This document shows positions 44,229 through 53,815 of a stretch of 64,000 nt of DNA, in pieces. Position 1 is the stretch's first letter. Each line of letters begins with the position of its first letter. Under the pieces are notes generated by a model that was not told the DNA's origin, did no database searches, and saw only the letters and a list, made by a program, of their open reading frames with translations. The DNA comes from Sinomicrobium oceani (GTDB taxonomy: Bacteria; Bacteroidota; Bacteroidia; Flavobacteriales; Flavobacteriaceae). Made by a program: the position numbers and the translations under genes. The stretch covers positions 184,286 through 248,285 of the forward strand of contig NZ_FPJE01000004.1 of assembly GCF_900119185.1 (NCBI RefSeq). The letters run 5' to 3'.

Positions 44229-45788
44229 CTATGCTTCACCTTTGACCTGATGTGCCGGTTTCAGCAAATCGTTTACGGTTTTTACAGGATTGAAGGTGAT
44301 GAGAGGAACTTCGACGAACACGGTGTTCCAGAAGGCCATGCCTCCGTTCCACAATCCGGGACGTTCCAGGGCTTTTAACTCTTTACCCTCCTTGGTTTTA
44401 GAGGTGATAAAGGCCTGTTTCGGATTCACAAAGTCGGGAAGATGGTATTTTTCTCCTTTATAGTTTTTCACCCCACATACGATATCCACCGGATTGAAAT
44501 GAGTTGCTCCGTTGAGGATTTTCATTTGTCGTCTGCTACTTTTATCTATTTGTGCAGATTCGATAATCTGTAACGAGACCTTTCCGTCTTCATCTTTTAT
44601 CCAAAAAGGTCCACCTCCGGGATCTCCTTCATTTCTTACCATTCCGCAGACGCGGATCGGTCGGTTGAGTTTTTCCATCAGGTGTTCTACCTGGTATTCC
44701 CGGGTGTACTTATAAAAGTCGGGAGCCGTGAGGGTGTTGAGCTTCTCGTGCAGGAAATCTTTTATCTCGTTAATCTGCTCTTCGCTTACCTGTTCCTCAT
44801 TCAGCATCCGGGCATAGGCAAATACTTTCTCCTGGCATTGTAATAATATTCCGGCCAGCATTTTCTTATAGTTTGCCATTTCGTGTTTGTACCGGTATAC
44901 GACAACGTTGTCTATATTCTTGATAAAGATAATATCGGCATTCTGATCGTTCAGGTTCTCTACCAATGCCCCGTGTCCTGCGGGACGAAACAACAATGAT
45001 CCGTCTTCATTCCGGAAAGGTTTGTCATCCGGGGTTACAGCGATCGTGTCGGTAGATTTTTTCTGGAAAGAAAAAGAAATATGGAATGCAGCCCCGCTTT
45101 TCTCCTCCACATAATCTTCTATCCTGTTGAATTCCGAATCGAATTTGCTGGCATGCTGGTCCGAAATGGTAAAATGTAGTTTTGCAACACCGTTGGAGAC
45201 ATTATAAAGCGCAGCTTCATATAAATGCTCCTCAAAAGCAGTTGCGCTATGTGTCTTGTATTTGTGAAAAGGCAAAAGTCCTTTAGGAAAGGAGCCATAA
45301 TCAAAACCGTCTTCGGAAAGCATTTCTTTGACAAACAAGTATTTTTGCCTGTCATCGGACAAACGGTCAAAACCTTCATCTTTTTGTCTTAAGCGTTGCA
45401 TCACCTCATCGTAAAAAGGAAGTTTTTCCACTCCGATAAAAAACGTTTGCATGGCTTCTGCCTTTTCCCGATTTATATAGGTGTTGAAAGTATCCCGTTC
45501 GGGGTTGAAATTCTCCACAAACCGGAACAGGGCCCGGAACATGCGGGTGGCTGCGCCCGATGCGGGAACAAATTTCATAACATCGAGACTGTCCTTTTTA
45601 GTGTCATAATCCGATATCAACCGTTGTTTTTCTGCCTCCGACACTGATGTTATGCCATTGTTTACTGTGGCGGATTCCAGAAGGTTTACGTAGGGAATAC
45701 CTTCTTTAAAGATTTCTATTTGCTGCATTACCACTTTTTCGGTAATGCCTTTCTCCCGTAGTAATTGATGATCTTTTTCAGTAAACAT
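44229..45788 (-). CDS. DUF4301 family protein
   Basis: 519-residue cytoplasmic protein of the Bacteroidota-typical DUF4301 family, starting MFTEKDHQLLREKGI and carrying the conserved KFVPASGAATRMFR segment, which resembles the G-G-x-G-T-R-M phosphate-binding loop of nucleotidyltransferases. RPAGHGALVENLN and NEGDPGGGPFWIKDEDG are further conserved stretches. Function is unknown; a nucleotidyltransferase-like activity is only a suggestion. It lies 12 bp after the NadR-like kinase gene on the same strand and probably shares its transcript. Confidence 0.85.
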   Translation of the reverse strand: MFTEKDHQLLREKGITEKVVMQQIEIFKEGIPYVNLLESATVNNGITSVSEAEKQRLISDYDTKKDSLDVMKFVPASGAATRMFRALFRFVENFNPERDTFNTYINREKAEAMQTFFIGVEKLPFYDEVMQRLRQKDEGFDRLSDDRQKYLFVKEMLSEDGFDYGSFPKGLLPFHKYKTHSATAFEEHLYEAALYNVSNGVAKLHFTISDQHASKFDSEFNRIEDYVEEKSGAAFHISFSFQKKSTDTIAVTPDDKPFRNEDGSLLFRPAGHGALVENLNDQNADIIFIKNIDNVVVYRYKHEMANYKKMLAGILLQCQEKVFAYARMLNEEQVSEEQINEIKDFLHEKLNTLTAPDFYKYTREYQVEHLMEKLNRPIRVCGMVRNEGDPGGGPFWIKDEDGKVSLQIIESAQIDKSSRRQMKILNGATHFNPVDIVCGVKNYKGEKYHLPDFVNPKQAFITSKTKEGKELKALERPGLWNGGMAFWNTVFVEVPLITFNPVKTVNDLLKPAHQVKGEA

Positions 45789-45800
45789 GGTATTTTTTTG

Positions 45801-46376
45801 TTAAGTGCTAAGTTGTTTTTTGCGTATTAAATGTTCGATATGGGCAATCGCAGATCGCAACCGTTTTTCTTTATCTCCCTTCAGAACAACATACGGCCTG
45901 CGGTGCTTTTTGAGTGTTTTTTCGAAATACCGGAACATCTGCTCTCTTTCTTCCGGTTTGTCTCTCAGATCGTCCTCTTCCCAAGGAACGTCAATATACG
46001 TTAAAAAGTATAGATCGTACGTATTATGTAAGGCAAATTCCCGGATCATCGGATGGCATTCGCCGTAATAAACTTCCGAATACACCTGTAGTTCGAGCAG
46101 GTTTGTGTCACAGAACAATATTTTTTTAGCGTCCCGGCTTTTTCGGTTTTCCGATTGCATTTGCCCTTCGGCAATAGAAAGCATATCTTGGGGTTCACAG
46201 GTTTTGTGCCCACGATCCCATTTGTCCTGCAGGTACTCGCGCATGTATTCGGGCACCCATAGCGTTTTGTAATGCGCTGCAAGTTGTCGGGACAGCGTAG
46301 TTTTTCCGGTAGATTCCGGGCCAAAAAGCACTACCTTAATAAGGTCTCCGGGCTTCTGTTTAAGTTTTTCTTCCAT
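45801..46376 (-). CDS. NadR-like AAA/P-loop kinase (ribosylnicotinamide or thiamine kinase)
   Basis: 191-residue P-loop kinase matching the C-terminal kinase domain of NadR: Walker A FGPESTGKTTLSRQL near residue 20, VPEYMREYL, FCDTNLLE and the lid region around EEREQMFRYFE. NadR phosphorylates nicotinamide riboside, trapping it after import by PnuC, and a PnuC-like gene overlaps this gene's start by 46 bp. The third gene of the run is a thiamine-binding-type protein, so this kinase might instead act on thiamine. Both options are inferred from context. Confidence 0.8.
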   Translation of the reverse strand: MEEKLKQKPGDLIKVVLFGPESTGKTTLSRQLAAHYKTLWVPEYMREYLQDKWDRGHKTCEPQDMLSIAEGQMQSENRKSRDAKKILFCDTNLLELQVYSEVYYGECHPMIREFALHNTYDLYFLTYIDVPWEEDDLRDKPEEREQMFRYFEKTLKKHRRPYVVLKGDKEKRLRSAIAHIEHLIRKKQLST

Positions 46377-46969
46377 GCTAAATATCCGAATATGGCAATA
46401 ACGGTAAAAAGGGCGTACTGAAGAGAGGTGAAAACCAATCCTTTATACATATAGAGGGGAACCGAAATGAGATCGCCGATAATCCAGTAAGTCCAGTTTT
46501 CGAGTTTTTTTCGGGCCATAAGCCACATACCGACAAAAAAAATAGCCGTGGTTACCGTATCCGCATAGGAAGTCCAGCTATCGAGACGGTTAAACAACCC
46601 ATATATCCCGAACACAAAACCTACCGTCAGTATAAACAAAATAACAGACCATTTTTTTTCTCCCGTTGTCGTCCGGGTTACGGGAATAAAGTGTGTGGCA
46701 TCCACTTTCCGGGTCCAGAAATACCAGCCGTATATACTCATTGAAAAATAATAGGCATTGATGAGCATATCACCCAGCAGGCCATAAACCCAGAGTATAT
46801 ATACAAAGATAGCCGTACTGATAATTCCGGTAGGATATACAAGGATGTTCTCCCTCTTGGAATACAGGACGCTCAGAAAACCGAATACTACGGCGATAAT
46901 TTCCAATACGGTAAGATGTAGCGGGACATCATCGTATTGGGCAAAGACCCAATCAAAAATGTGGTTCAT
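46331..46969 (-). CDS. pnuC: PnuC/PnuT-family vitamin transporter
   Basis: 212-residue inner-membrane facilitator with seven predicted hydrophobic segments and family landmarks: ENILVYPTGIISTAIFVYILWVYGLLGDMLIN and YGWYFWTRK in the first half, NWTYWIIGDLISVPLYMYKGL in the second. PnuC proteins carry nicotinamide riboside; close homologues (PnuT) carry thiamine. Its start overlaps the thiamine-binding-like gene by 17 bp, and its end overlaps the NadR-like kinase. The substrate cannot be settled from sequence. Confidence 0.88.
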   Translation of the reverse strand: MNHIFDWVFAQYDDVPLHLTVLEIIAVVFGFLSVLYSKRENILVYPTGIISTAIFVYILWVYGLLGDMLINAYYFSMSIYGWYFWTRKVDATHFIPVTRTTTGEKKWSVILFILTVGFVFGIYGLFNRLDSWTSYADTVTTAIFFVGMWLMARKKLENWTYWIIGDLISVPLYMYKGLVFTSLQYALFTVIAIFGYLAWKKNLNRSPETLLR

Positions 46970-47213
46970 AGTCGCTGCGGTCCGATTTCACGATCTTTAT
47001 ATATAAAAGGCCCCGCTCTACGAGTTCAAAAGCCTCTTTGATTTCCGTGGTTAATAGTGCCATGACCTTGTCATAATCTCCGTATACCTGGGTGCTCAGC
47101 GGATTTTCGAGTACGGTCAGTCCGGAAGCCCTGAGCTTTTTGATAAAGTGGATAATAGCGTCTTCGTACTGATCCTGTAACGGGGTTAATGTAAGTTCTA
47201 CCGAGATTTTCAT
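46953..47213 (-). CDS. Thiamine-binding protein family (DUF77/YqgV-like)
   Basis: 86-residue protein of the MTH1187/YkoF-like fold: KISVELTLTPLQDQYEDAIIHFIKKLRASGLTVLENPLSTQVYGDYDKV is the family pattern, with a ferredoxin-like alpha/beta order. Members bind thiamine or its pyrimidine moiety. It is the first gene of a tightly overlapping run with the PnuC-like transporter and the NadR-like kinase. No TPP riboswitch is seen in the short upstream gap. Confidence 0.8.
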   Translation of the reverse strand: MKISVELTLTPLQDQYEDAIIHFIKKLRASGLTVLENPLSTQVYGDYDKVMALLTTEIKEAFELVERGLLYIKIVKSDRSDYEPHF

Positions 47214-47275
47214 AGCTTTGATTTATACTGATTAGCGTTGTTCTTCCGGTTAGTGTACCGGAAAAAGGGTTATAC

Positions 47276-47917
47276 TTATTTTTCGGGTGATAAAGGGGCT
47301 CTTAAAGCATAGGCACAGGTGAAGCCCTCGAATTCAAGAAAAGGAACCTGGTATTTTTGTATCTGATTTCCGTAATGAATCCAGGATGCCGTCTGCCTAT
47401 CTTCAAGCAGAAAAGGAATGACCTTGGTGTGGTCTTTAAAGCTCATTCCTTTTACGGCAAAAACTTTATAAAGGCTTTCTTTGGCACACCATATTACCGT
47501 AAGTTTCCGAACCAAATCCTCTTGTGTCAGGTAACCGAATTCATAGTCTACGAACTTATCGGCAATGACGGTGATTTTTTCGCGCTGCTTCTCAATATCG
47601 ATCCCCACGGGAGCATTACTGATAATAACGGCAGAAAAACCGAACGAATGGGTGATGGAAATATAGTTGTTGTCTTTAAGATGAGGTTTTCCGTTCGTAT
47701 CGTAATAGAGTGCTTCCGCTTCATATCCGGATGCGCGCAGTAACTGACGTACGCTTAGAAATCCCCTTCGGTGAATATCCGATTTCATGGAGTGTACCCG
47801 CTGCAAACATGCGGCAGTGGGGTTGATGTCCTGTAGCAGTTCCTCATAGCTTTCTTCGATTTTCCATATACGTATGGTGGTATTTTCGTTTACCGCGATG
47901 GTTTTATACAGAGGCAT
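47276..47917 (-). CDS. 4'-phosphopantetheinyl transferase (Sfp-type)
   Basis: Attaches the phosphopantetheine arm of CoA to carrier proteins. The ATG at 47917 gives 213 residues; an earlier in-frame start at 47953 is less likely. The magnesium-binding motif GIDIE and WCAKESLYK, with the conserved ISITHS ahead of them, are intact and mark the Sfp/AcpT superfamily. No polyketide or peptide synthase genes are nearby, so it probably serves fatty-acid synthesis or a distant cluster. Confidence 0.9.
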   Translation of the reverse strand: MPLYKTIAVNENTTIRIWKIEESYEELLQDINPTAACLQRVHSMKSDIHRRGFLSVRQLLRASGYEAEALYYDTNGKPHLKDNNYISITHSFGFSAVIISNAPVGIDIEKQREKITVIADKFVDYEFGYLTQEDLVRKLTVIWCAKESLYKVFAVKGMSFKDHTKVIPFLLEDRQTASWIHYGNQIQKYQVPFLEFEGFTCAYALRAPLSPEK

Positions 47918-48026
47918 ATAAAGAATTTCTGTTCGGAAAGCCCTTTCGGGCATTCGGCATTACGGCTAAAAGTCCGTAAAAACGAACTATATAGCTCCTA
48001 TATTTTACTTAGATAAAGTTATTCCG

Positions 48027-48034
48027 TAACTTTG
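48027..48034 (+). promoter_or_regulatory. -7 promoter box of ahcY
   Basis: TAACTTTG matches TAnnTTTG, about 59 bp before the start. A short palindrome TTCCTTTAAGGAA lies in the leader; no SAM or SAH riboswitch was recognised. Confidence 0.55.
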
Positions 48035-48092
48035 TGCCCTTCTTTTCCTTTAAGGAAAGAGTTGATAACGCTCAAAAAACAAATATACGATT

Positions 48093-49430
48093 ATGAATAC
48101 AAAAACGGCTCCCTACGTAGCATATAAAGTGAAAGATATTTCACTGGCCGATTGGGGAAGAAAGGAAATAGAGTTGGCAGAAGCCGAAATGCCCGGCCTG
48201 ATGTCGCTTCGTGAAGAATATGGCCAGGAACAGCCTCTCAAGGGGGCGCGTATTGCAGGTTGTCTGCACATGACCGTACAAACTGCCGTACTTATAGAAA
48301 CCCTTATTGCGCTCGGGGCGGAAGTTACCTGGAGTTCCTGTAACATTTTTTCTACACAGGACCATGCGGCAGCGGCTATTGCAGCAGCCGGAATTCCGGT
48401 ATATGCATGGAAAGGTATGAATGAAGAAGAGTTTGACTGGTGTATAGAGCAAACCCTGTTTTTCGGAGAAGACCGAAAACCCCTCAACATGATTCTCGAT
48501 GACGGGGGAGACCTTACTAATATGGTTCTCGATCGTTATCCGGACCTGGTTTCCGGAATCAGAGGATTGTCTGAAGAAACCACTACCGGAGTACACCGTC
48601 TTTACGAACGTATGAAAAACGGAACTTTGCCGATCCCGGCTATTAACATCAACGATTCGGTGACCAAATCCAAATTCGACAACAAATACGGATGTCGGGA
48701 GAGTGCTGTTGATGCCATTCGCAGGGCTACCGATGTCATGCTTGCAGGAAAACGTGTTGTAGTCTGTGGTTACGGAGACGTAGGTAAAGGCACAGCCGCC
48801 TCCTTTCGGGGAGCCGGAGCTATTGTTACCGTCACCGAAATAGATCCGATCTGTGCGCTTCAGGCAGCTATGGACGGATATGAAGTTAAGAAACTTGACA
48901 CCGTAGTCGGTAAAGCAGATATTGTGATCACGACAACCGGTAATAAAGATATCGTAGTGGGACGTCATTTCGAACAAATGAAAGACAAGACCATCGTGTG
49001 TAATATAGGACATTTCGACAATGAGATCGACATGGCCTGGCTCAATAAAAATCACGGGGCTTCCAAAATCAATATTAAGCCACAGGTAGATAAATATACC
49101 ATAAACCGACCTGACGGACAGGCAGGTGGTCACGAAATCATCCTGCTGGCCGAAGGGCGGTTGGTAAACCTCGGTTGTGCTACCGGTCACCCCAGTTTTG
49201 TGATGAGTAATTCCTTTACAAACCAGACACTTGCCCAGATAGAATTGTGGAAAAATAGCGGCCAGTACGAGAATAAAGTATACATGCTGCCTAAACACCT
49301 CGATGAAAAAGTGGCTCGTCTGCACCTCGAAAAAATAGGTGTGGAACTGGAAACCCTCAACGAAGAACAGGCAAAATATATCGGGGTCACCGTAGAAGGG
49401 CCTTATAAACCGGAATATTACAGGTATTAG
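48093..49430 (+). CDS. ahcY: Adenosylhomocysteinase
   Basis: Hydrolyses S-adenosylhomocysteine to adenosine and homocysteine, sustaining AdoMet-dependent methylation. 445 residues with the conserved [36 protein letters not shown], the NAD-binding [14 protein letters not shown], and the C-terminal KPEYYRY that completes the neighbouring subunit's NAD site. Length and motifs are canonical. It stands as a single transcription unit with a recognisable promoter. Confidence 0.98.
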   Translation: MNTKTAPYVAYKVKDISLADWGRKEIELAEAEMPGLMSLREEYGQEQPLKGARIAGCLHMTVQTAVLIETLIALGAEVTWSSCNIFSTQDHAAAAIAAAGIPVYAWKGMNEEEFDWCIEQTLFFGEDRKPLNMILDDGGDLTNMVLDRYPDLVSGIRGLSEETTTGVHRLYERMKNGTLPIPAININDSVTKSKFDNKYGCRESAVDAIRRATDVMLAGKRVVVCGYGDVGKGTAASFRGAGAIVTVTEIDPICALQAAMDGYEVKKLDTVVGKADIVITTTGNKDIVVGRHFEQMKDKTIVCNIGHFDNEIDMAWLNKNHGASKINIKPQVDKYTINRPDGQAGGHEIILLAEGRLVNLGCATGHPSFVMSNSFTNQTLAQIELWKNSGQYENKVYMLPKHLDEKVARLHLEKIGVELETLNEEQAKYIGVTVEGPYKPEYYRY

Positions 49431-49546
49431 TCCCGCCGGGAACTGTTTTTCTCCGGGCATACAGGACGCAAGATGAGAAGATTCAGGATGGCGTGAAGCA
49501 TCCGCATTTTTACAGAACCAGGCTGTCCTGTAAGTTTAAAACATAA

Positions 49547-49584
49547 AAAGGCTGCTCCATATCTATGGGGTGGCCTTAAATTTT
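49547..49584 (+). terminator. Probable terminator after ahcY
   Basis: An imperfect stem (AAGGCTGCTCCAT against ATGGGGTGGCCTT) followed by an AT-rich stretch with TTTT. Confidence 0.4.
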
Positions 49585-49643
49585 AGCTATATTTTATAAT
49601 CTCAGGAAAAACCTATTCGTTAATTTAGCACAAAACACAAAAA

Positions 49644-50408
49644 ATGAAGATTATCTCCTATAACGTCAACGGTATCAGGGCTGCAATAAACAAAGGGTTT
49701 CTCGAATGGCTGCAAAGTGCCTCCCCTGATGTTATCTGTCTACAGGAAACCAAAGCCCATCCGGATCAGTTAGACCTGTCGCTTTTCGAAAAAGCCGGGT
49801 ATCCTTTTCACTATTGGTTCAGTGCGCAGAAAAAAGGATACAGCGGGGTGGCCATCCTCTCCAGGATACAACCCGATGAGGTCGTGTTCGGTACCGGAAT
49901 AGATTATATGGATGCGGAAGGAAGAAATATTCGTGCCGATTTTGGTGATGTATCGGTGATGAGTCTCTATCTGCCCTCCGGGACAAACATCAACAGACTT
50001 GATCATAAGCTGCAATACATGGCCGATTTCCAGGACTATATCAATCGGTTGAAGCAGGACAGACCCAGGCTGGTGATTTCGGGCGACTACAATATCTGTC
50101 ACCGGGCCATTGATATTCACGATCCCGTCCGCAATGCCAATGTATCCGGGTTTTTGCCAGTAGAAAGAGCGTGGATAGACAATTTTATAAGCACAGGTTT
50201 TGTAGACAGTTTCCGTCATTTCAACCAGAAACCGCATCAGTATTCCTGGTGGAGTTATCGCGCTAATGCCCGTGCCAATAACAAAGGGTGGCGTATCGAT
50301 TACAATATGGTCAGCCAGCCTTTGAAGGATAACCTGGAGCGTGCTGTGATCCTGCCCGAAGCCAGGCATAGCGACCATTGCCCTATATTGGTGGATTTAA
50401 ACGTATAA
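49644..50408 (+). CDS. xth: Exodeoxyribonuclease III (AP endonuclease)
   Basis: Base-excision repair nuclease of 254 residues. The Mg-binding and catalytic motifs are present in order: YNVNGIRAA, CLQETKA (Glu), LYLPSGTN, SGDYNICH (Asp, Asn) and ARHSDHCPIL (Asp-His). It matches ExoIII in length and lacks extra domains. It is 7 bp before the OmpA-family gene, so the two may be co-transcribed. Confidence 0.95.
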   Translation: MKIISYNVNGIRAAINKGFLEWLQSASPDVICLQETKAHPDQLDLSLFEKAGYPFHYWFSAQKKGYSGVAILSRIQPDEVVFGTGIDYMDAEGRNIRADFGDVSVMSLYLPSGTNINRLDHKLQYMADFQDYINRLKQDRPRLVISGDYNICHRAIDIHDPVRNANVSGFLPVERAWIDNFISTGFVDSFRHFNQKPHQYSWWSYRANARANNKGWRIDYNMVSQPLKDNLERAVILPEARHSDHCPILVDLNV

Positions 50409-50415
50409 AAATAAA

Positions 50416-51378
50416 ATGATGTTTCAAAAAGTAGTCCTTGGCCTTGTTGTTGTTTTTATAACCTCTTCCTGTGTTTCCGCGAAGGTGTACAAAGACCTGG
50501 AAAGCCGTTATCGATCTGTGGAAGAAGAACGAGATACCCTGGTGGAGCAAAACCAGGCGCTGGAAACGGCCAACAGACGTATGGAGAACGAGCTTTCGGA
50601 ACTGCAAAAGGCTTACGACCGGGTGTTATCGGAAAAAGAAAAGTTACAACGTGAATATACCGCTGCAAAGAACAACCTGGATAATCTTCAGCAGTCATAT
50701 GACGCGTTGGAGAAGAACAGTAGTGCCGCTATTGCGGACAATTCCAGAAAAAACAGGGAGCTACTGGCTGAACTGGAAGCCAAGGAAAATGCCCTCGCCG
50801 CAGAAAGTGCCAGACTCGAAAACCTGAAAAGAGAACTCGAAACCCGGTCCAGACGCGTGGATGAACTCGAAAGCCTGATCGCTTCAAAAGATGCGGCGAT
50901 GCAAAAACTCAAAGATGCGGTATCCAGGGCATTACTCGATTTCGAGGGTAACGGGCTTACCGTAGAACAACGCGATGGCAAAGTGTATGTCTCTATGGAA
51001 AACAAATTACTGTTCGGAAGCGGAAGCTGGGCCGTCGGTGCCGAAGGAAGACGTGCTGTTGTGGAGCTTGGTAAAGTACTCGCGCAGAATCCTGATATTT
51101 CGGTGCTTATCGAAGGGCATACAGATGACGTTCCCTATCGGGGCAGTGGTCAGATCACGGACAATTGGGACCTTTCCACCAAGAGGGCTACCGCCATAGT
51201 GCAGATACTGCGTGAAAATGCAAACATCAATCCGCAAAATCTCACTGCTGCCGGAAGAAGCGAATATGCCCCGGTGATGCCGAATACTACCTCCGAAGGC
51301 AAAGCAAAAAACCGCAGGATAGAGGTGATACTCACCCCGAAACTGGATGAAGTGTCCAGGCTGCTCAACGATATATAG
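50416..51378 (+). CDS. OmpA-family peptidoglycan-binding lipoprotein with coiled coil
   Basis: 320-residue lipoprotein. A signal peptide with lipobox-like TSSC (Cys19) is followed by a long coiled coil (about residues 25-170) with heptad-like Glu/Leu/Lys pattern, then an OmpA C-terminal domain (VLIEGHTDDVPYRG, DLSTKRATAIVQIL, GRSEYAPVMPNTTSEGKAKNRRIEV) that binds peptidoglycan through its Asp and Arg. It probably tethers the outer membrane to the cell wall. Confidence 0.9.
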   Translation: MMFQKVVLGLVVVFITSSCVSAKVYKDLESRYRSVEEERDTLVEQNQALETANRRMENELSELQKAYDRVLSEKEKLQREYTAAKNNLDNLQQSYDALEKNSSAAIADNSRKNRELLAELEAKENALAAESARLENLKRELETRSRRVDELESLIASKDAAMQKLKDAVSRALLDFEGNGLTVEQRDGKVYVSMENKLLFGSGSWAVGAEGRRAVVELGKVLAQNPDISVLIEGHTDDVPYRGSGQITDNWDLSTKRATAIVQILRENANINPQNLTAAGRSEYAPVMPNTTSEGKAKNRRIEVILTPKLDEVSRLLNDI

Positions 51379-51448
51379 GCTGTGCCGTTACGGTTATGTT
51401 ATTCTGTAGCTTCCGTATGCTGCGTGCCATATTTTAAAAAAAACTGTT

Positions 51449-52483
51449 ATGAAATATACGACACTACCCGGTACGGACATTTCCGTAAGTAAAATATGTC
51501 TGGGTACCATGACCTGGGGAGAACAAAATACAGAAGCCGAAGGTCATGAACAAATGGATTATGCACTTGCACAAGGCGTGAATTTCTTTGATACCGCCGA
51601 ACTTTACCCTGTACCTGCCCGAAAAGAAACCCAGGGAGCTACAGAAAAGATCATAGGTTCCTGGTTCAAAAAAAACGGCAACAGGGATAAGGTTATTCTG
51701 GCTTCTAAAGTTGCTGGTCCGGGATATTCCAATAAGCATATCCGGCAAACGGGGTTTGCTAAAGAGGCTATATACGAAGCCGTGCATGCAAGCCTGCAAC
51801 GGTTGCAAACCGATTATATCGACCTGTATCAGTTGCACTGGCCGGAACGAAATACCAACTTTTTTGGCCGGCGCAGCTATGTTCATGAAAAAAAAGAAGT
51901 ATGGGAGGATAATTTCGGGGAAATTCTCGGGACCTTACGGGAACTCATCAAGGAAGGTAAGATCCGTCATGTCGGGGTTTCCAATGAAACGCCTTATGGT
52001 GTAATGCGGTTTCTCGAAGAGAGCAGAAAACACGACCTGCCCAAAATGATTACGGTTCAGAATCCGTATTCGCTGCTTAACCGGGTATATGAAACAGGAC
52101 TTGCGGAGATATCCATGCGCGAGCATATAGGACTGCTCCCGTATTCACCCCTTGCTTTTGGTGTGCTCAGCGGAAAATACCTTTCTGCCCGACCCGAAAA
52201 TGCGAGGGTAACCCTTTTTCCTAATTTTAACCGCTACAGCAACGCCAGGGCTACCGAAGCTACCCGTAGCTATGTCGCCTTGGCCGAAAAGAACGGGTTG
52301 TCGCCCGCACAGATGGCCCTGGCTTTTATAAACCGGCAGCCTTTTGTGACCAGCACTATTATCGGGGCTACTTCGATGCCACAACTCAAGGAGAATGTAG
52401 ATAGTATCTATATGGAACTTAATGAAGAGCTCGTTAAAGAAATCAATGCCATTCATGAGCAGTTCCCCAATCCGGCGCCCTAA
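51449..52483 (+). CDS. NADP-dependent aldo/keto reductase (Tas-like)
   Basis: 344-residue TIM-barrel oxidoreductase that reduces aldehydes or ketones with NADPH. The catalytic tetrad fits FFDTAELYP (Asp, Tyr), ASKVAG (Lys) and LYQLHWPER (His). The insertion QLHWPERNTNFFGRRSYVHEK and the overall length match the Tas group. C-terminal TSTIIGATSMPQLKENVDS is the cofactor phosphate-binding segment. The physiological substrate is unknown. Confidence 0.92.
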   Translation: MKYTTLPGTDISVSKICLGTMTWGEQNTEAEGHEQMDYALAQGVNFFDTAELYPVPARKETQGATEKIIGSWFKKNGNRDKVILASKVAGPGYSNKHIRQTGFAKEAIYEAVHASLQRLQTDYIDLYQLHWPERNTNFFGRRSYVHEKKEVWEDNFGEILGTLRELIKEGKIRHVGVSNETPYGVMRFLEESRKHDLPKMITVQNPYSLLNRVYETGLAEISMREHIGLLPYSPLAFGVLSGKYLSARPENARVTLFPNFNRYSNARATEATRSYVALAEKNGLSPAQMALAFINRQPFVTSTIIGATSMPQLKENVDSIYMELNEELVKEINAIHEQFPNPAP

Positions 52484-52540
52484 AAGCGCGAGAATATGGA
52501 TTTTCGCATGCCGTTTTCCGGAGGACAAATCCTTTTTTAG

Positions 52541-52548
52541 TATTTTTG
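52541..52548 (+). promoter_or_regulatory. -7 promoter box of bioB
   Basis: TATTTTTG matches TAnnTTTG, 48 bp before the bioB ATG. Confidence 0.5.
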
Positions 52549-52595
52549 GACCCGGATACGGCTAATGGCGCATTCGCAACTTCAAATTTGAACCT

Positions 52596-53681
52596 ATGAG
52601 TGAAATAAGACACAACTGGACCAAAGAAGAAATACTGGACATATATAATAAGCCGTTAATGGAGCTTCTTTACGAAGCTGCTACGGTACACCGAAAGCAC
52701 CACGATCCGAATACCGTACAGGTGTCCACACTCCTCTCCATTAAAACGGGGGGGTGCCCTGAGGATTGCGGATATTGCCCGCAGGCCGCACGTTACCACA
52801 CGGATATAGAAGGGAATGATCTGATGAGTGTTCAGCAGGTGAAGGCTCAGGCCTTACGGGCCAAGTCTTCCGGAAGCTCCAGGGTATGCATGGGGGCGGC
52901 ATGGCGTAATGTAAAAGACGGGCCGGAATTTGACAACGTCCTGGAAATGGTACGGACGATCAATAAATTGGATATGGAAGTGTGTTGTACCCTGGGGATG
53001 CTCACCGAAAATCAGGCCCAGCGGCTGGCCGAAGCGGGATTGTATGCTTACAACCACAATCTCGACACTTCCGAAGAATACTATAAAGAAGTAATCTCTA
53101 CCCGCGGGTACGAGGACCGTTTACAAACTATAGAAAACGTACGGAAAACAAATGTTACCGTATGCAGCGGAGGTATAATAGGTATGGGAGAGCGCGTAGA
53201 GGACCGTGCAGGAATGCTCGTAGCCCTTTCCACTCTGAACCCGCAGCCGGAGTCTGTGCCTATCAATGCACTGGTGGCTGTAGATGGTACGCCAATGGAA
53301 GACCAGAAGCCAGTAGAAATCTGGGAAATGATACGTATGGTGGCTACGACACGTATCGTAATGCCGGAAACCCAGGTACGTCTCTCGGCCGGAAGAACAA
53401 GTATGAGCAGGGAAGGACAGGCTATGTGTTTCTTTGCCGGGGCCAACTCTATTTTTGCCGGAGATAAGCTTCTGACCACGCCAAACCCGGATGTGAATGA
53501 AGATATGCTGATGTTTCAGATGCTGGGACTTAATCCGCAGAAAGCTTTTACCAAGAAGGTGCAGCCACAAACCGTAGAAGCAGCGGAGTCGGTCTTTGCG
53601 GATAGAGGTGAGAAGCCCAGATGGACAAGGCCGGGACATACCATAGAACGCAATGAACTCGCCAAACAAAAAAGTAAATAA
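52596..53681 (+). CDS. bioB: Biotin synthase
   Basis: Radical-SAM enzyme that inserts sulfur into dethiobiotin, the last step of biotin synthesis. 361 residues with the cluster motif CPEDCGYCPQ (Cys-x3-Cys-x2-Cys), YNHNLDTSEEYYKEV, and the second-cluster residues including RLSAGR with the unusual arginine ligand. Full length. No other bio genes are adjacent. Confidence 0.97.
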   Translation: MSEIRHNWTKEEILDIYNKPLMELLYEAATVHRKHHDPNTVQVSTLLSIKTGGCPEDCGYCPQAARYHTDIEGNDLMSVQQVKAQALRAKSSGSSRVCMGAAWRNVKDGPEFDNVLEMVRTINKLDMEVCCTLGMLTENQAQRLAEAGLYAYNHNLDTSEEYYKEVISTRGYEDRLQTIENVRKTNVTVCSGGIIGMGERVEDRAGMLVALSTLNPQPESVPINALVAVDGTPMEDQKPVEIWEMIRMVATTRIVMPETQVRLSAGRTSMSREGQAMCFFAGANSIFAGDKLLTTPNPDVNEDMLMFQMLGLNPQKAFTKKVQPQTVEAAESVFADRGEKPRWTRPGHTIERNELAKQKSK

Positions 53682-53708
53682 TTATCCTGAACTAAATAAA
53701 AAAATTAT

Positions 53709-53716
53709 TAGATTTG
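53709..53716 (+). promoter_or_regulatory. -7 promoter box of tRNA-Leu
   Basis: TAGATTTG matches TAnnTTTG, 14 bp before the tRNA 5' end. Confidence 0.6.
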
Positions 53717-53730
53717 CATCCCGATTTCAG

Positions 53731-53812
53731 GCCTCGGTGGCGGAATTGGTAGACGCGCCGGATTCAAAATCCGGTTCTTTCGGGAGTGTGGGTTCGATTC
53801 CCACCCGAGGTA
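53731..53812 (+). tRNA. tRNA-Leu (anticodon CAA)
   Basis: Acceptor GCCTCGG pairs with CCGAGGT, the anticodon arm CCGGA-TTCAAAA-TCCGG gives anticodon CAA, and the T arm is GTGGG-TTCGATT-CCCAC. An extended variable arm is present, as in class II tRNAs. CCA is not encoded. It marks the left border of the defence island. Confidence 0.95.
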
Positions 53813-53815
53813 CAG

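Noticed and set aside
47230..47270. TPP riboswitch before the thiamine-binding-like gene
   Set aside because: The gap is about 60 bp and lacks the THI-box elements; only a small hairpin is present.
48001..48092. SAM or SAH riboswitch ahead of ahcY
   Set aside because: The leader is short and shows only a small palindrome; no conserved riboswitch core was found.
48141..49460. Minus-strand open frame of 439 codons
   Set aside because: It is the shadow of ahcY; its composition (many Phe, His, Ser) is that of an antisense frame.
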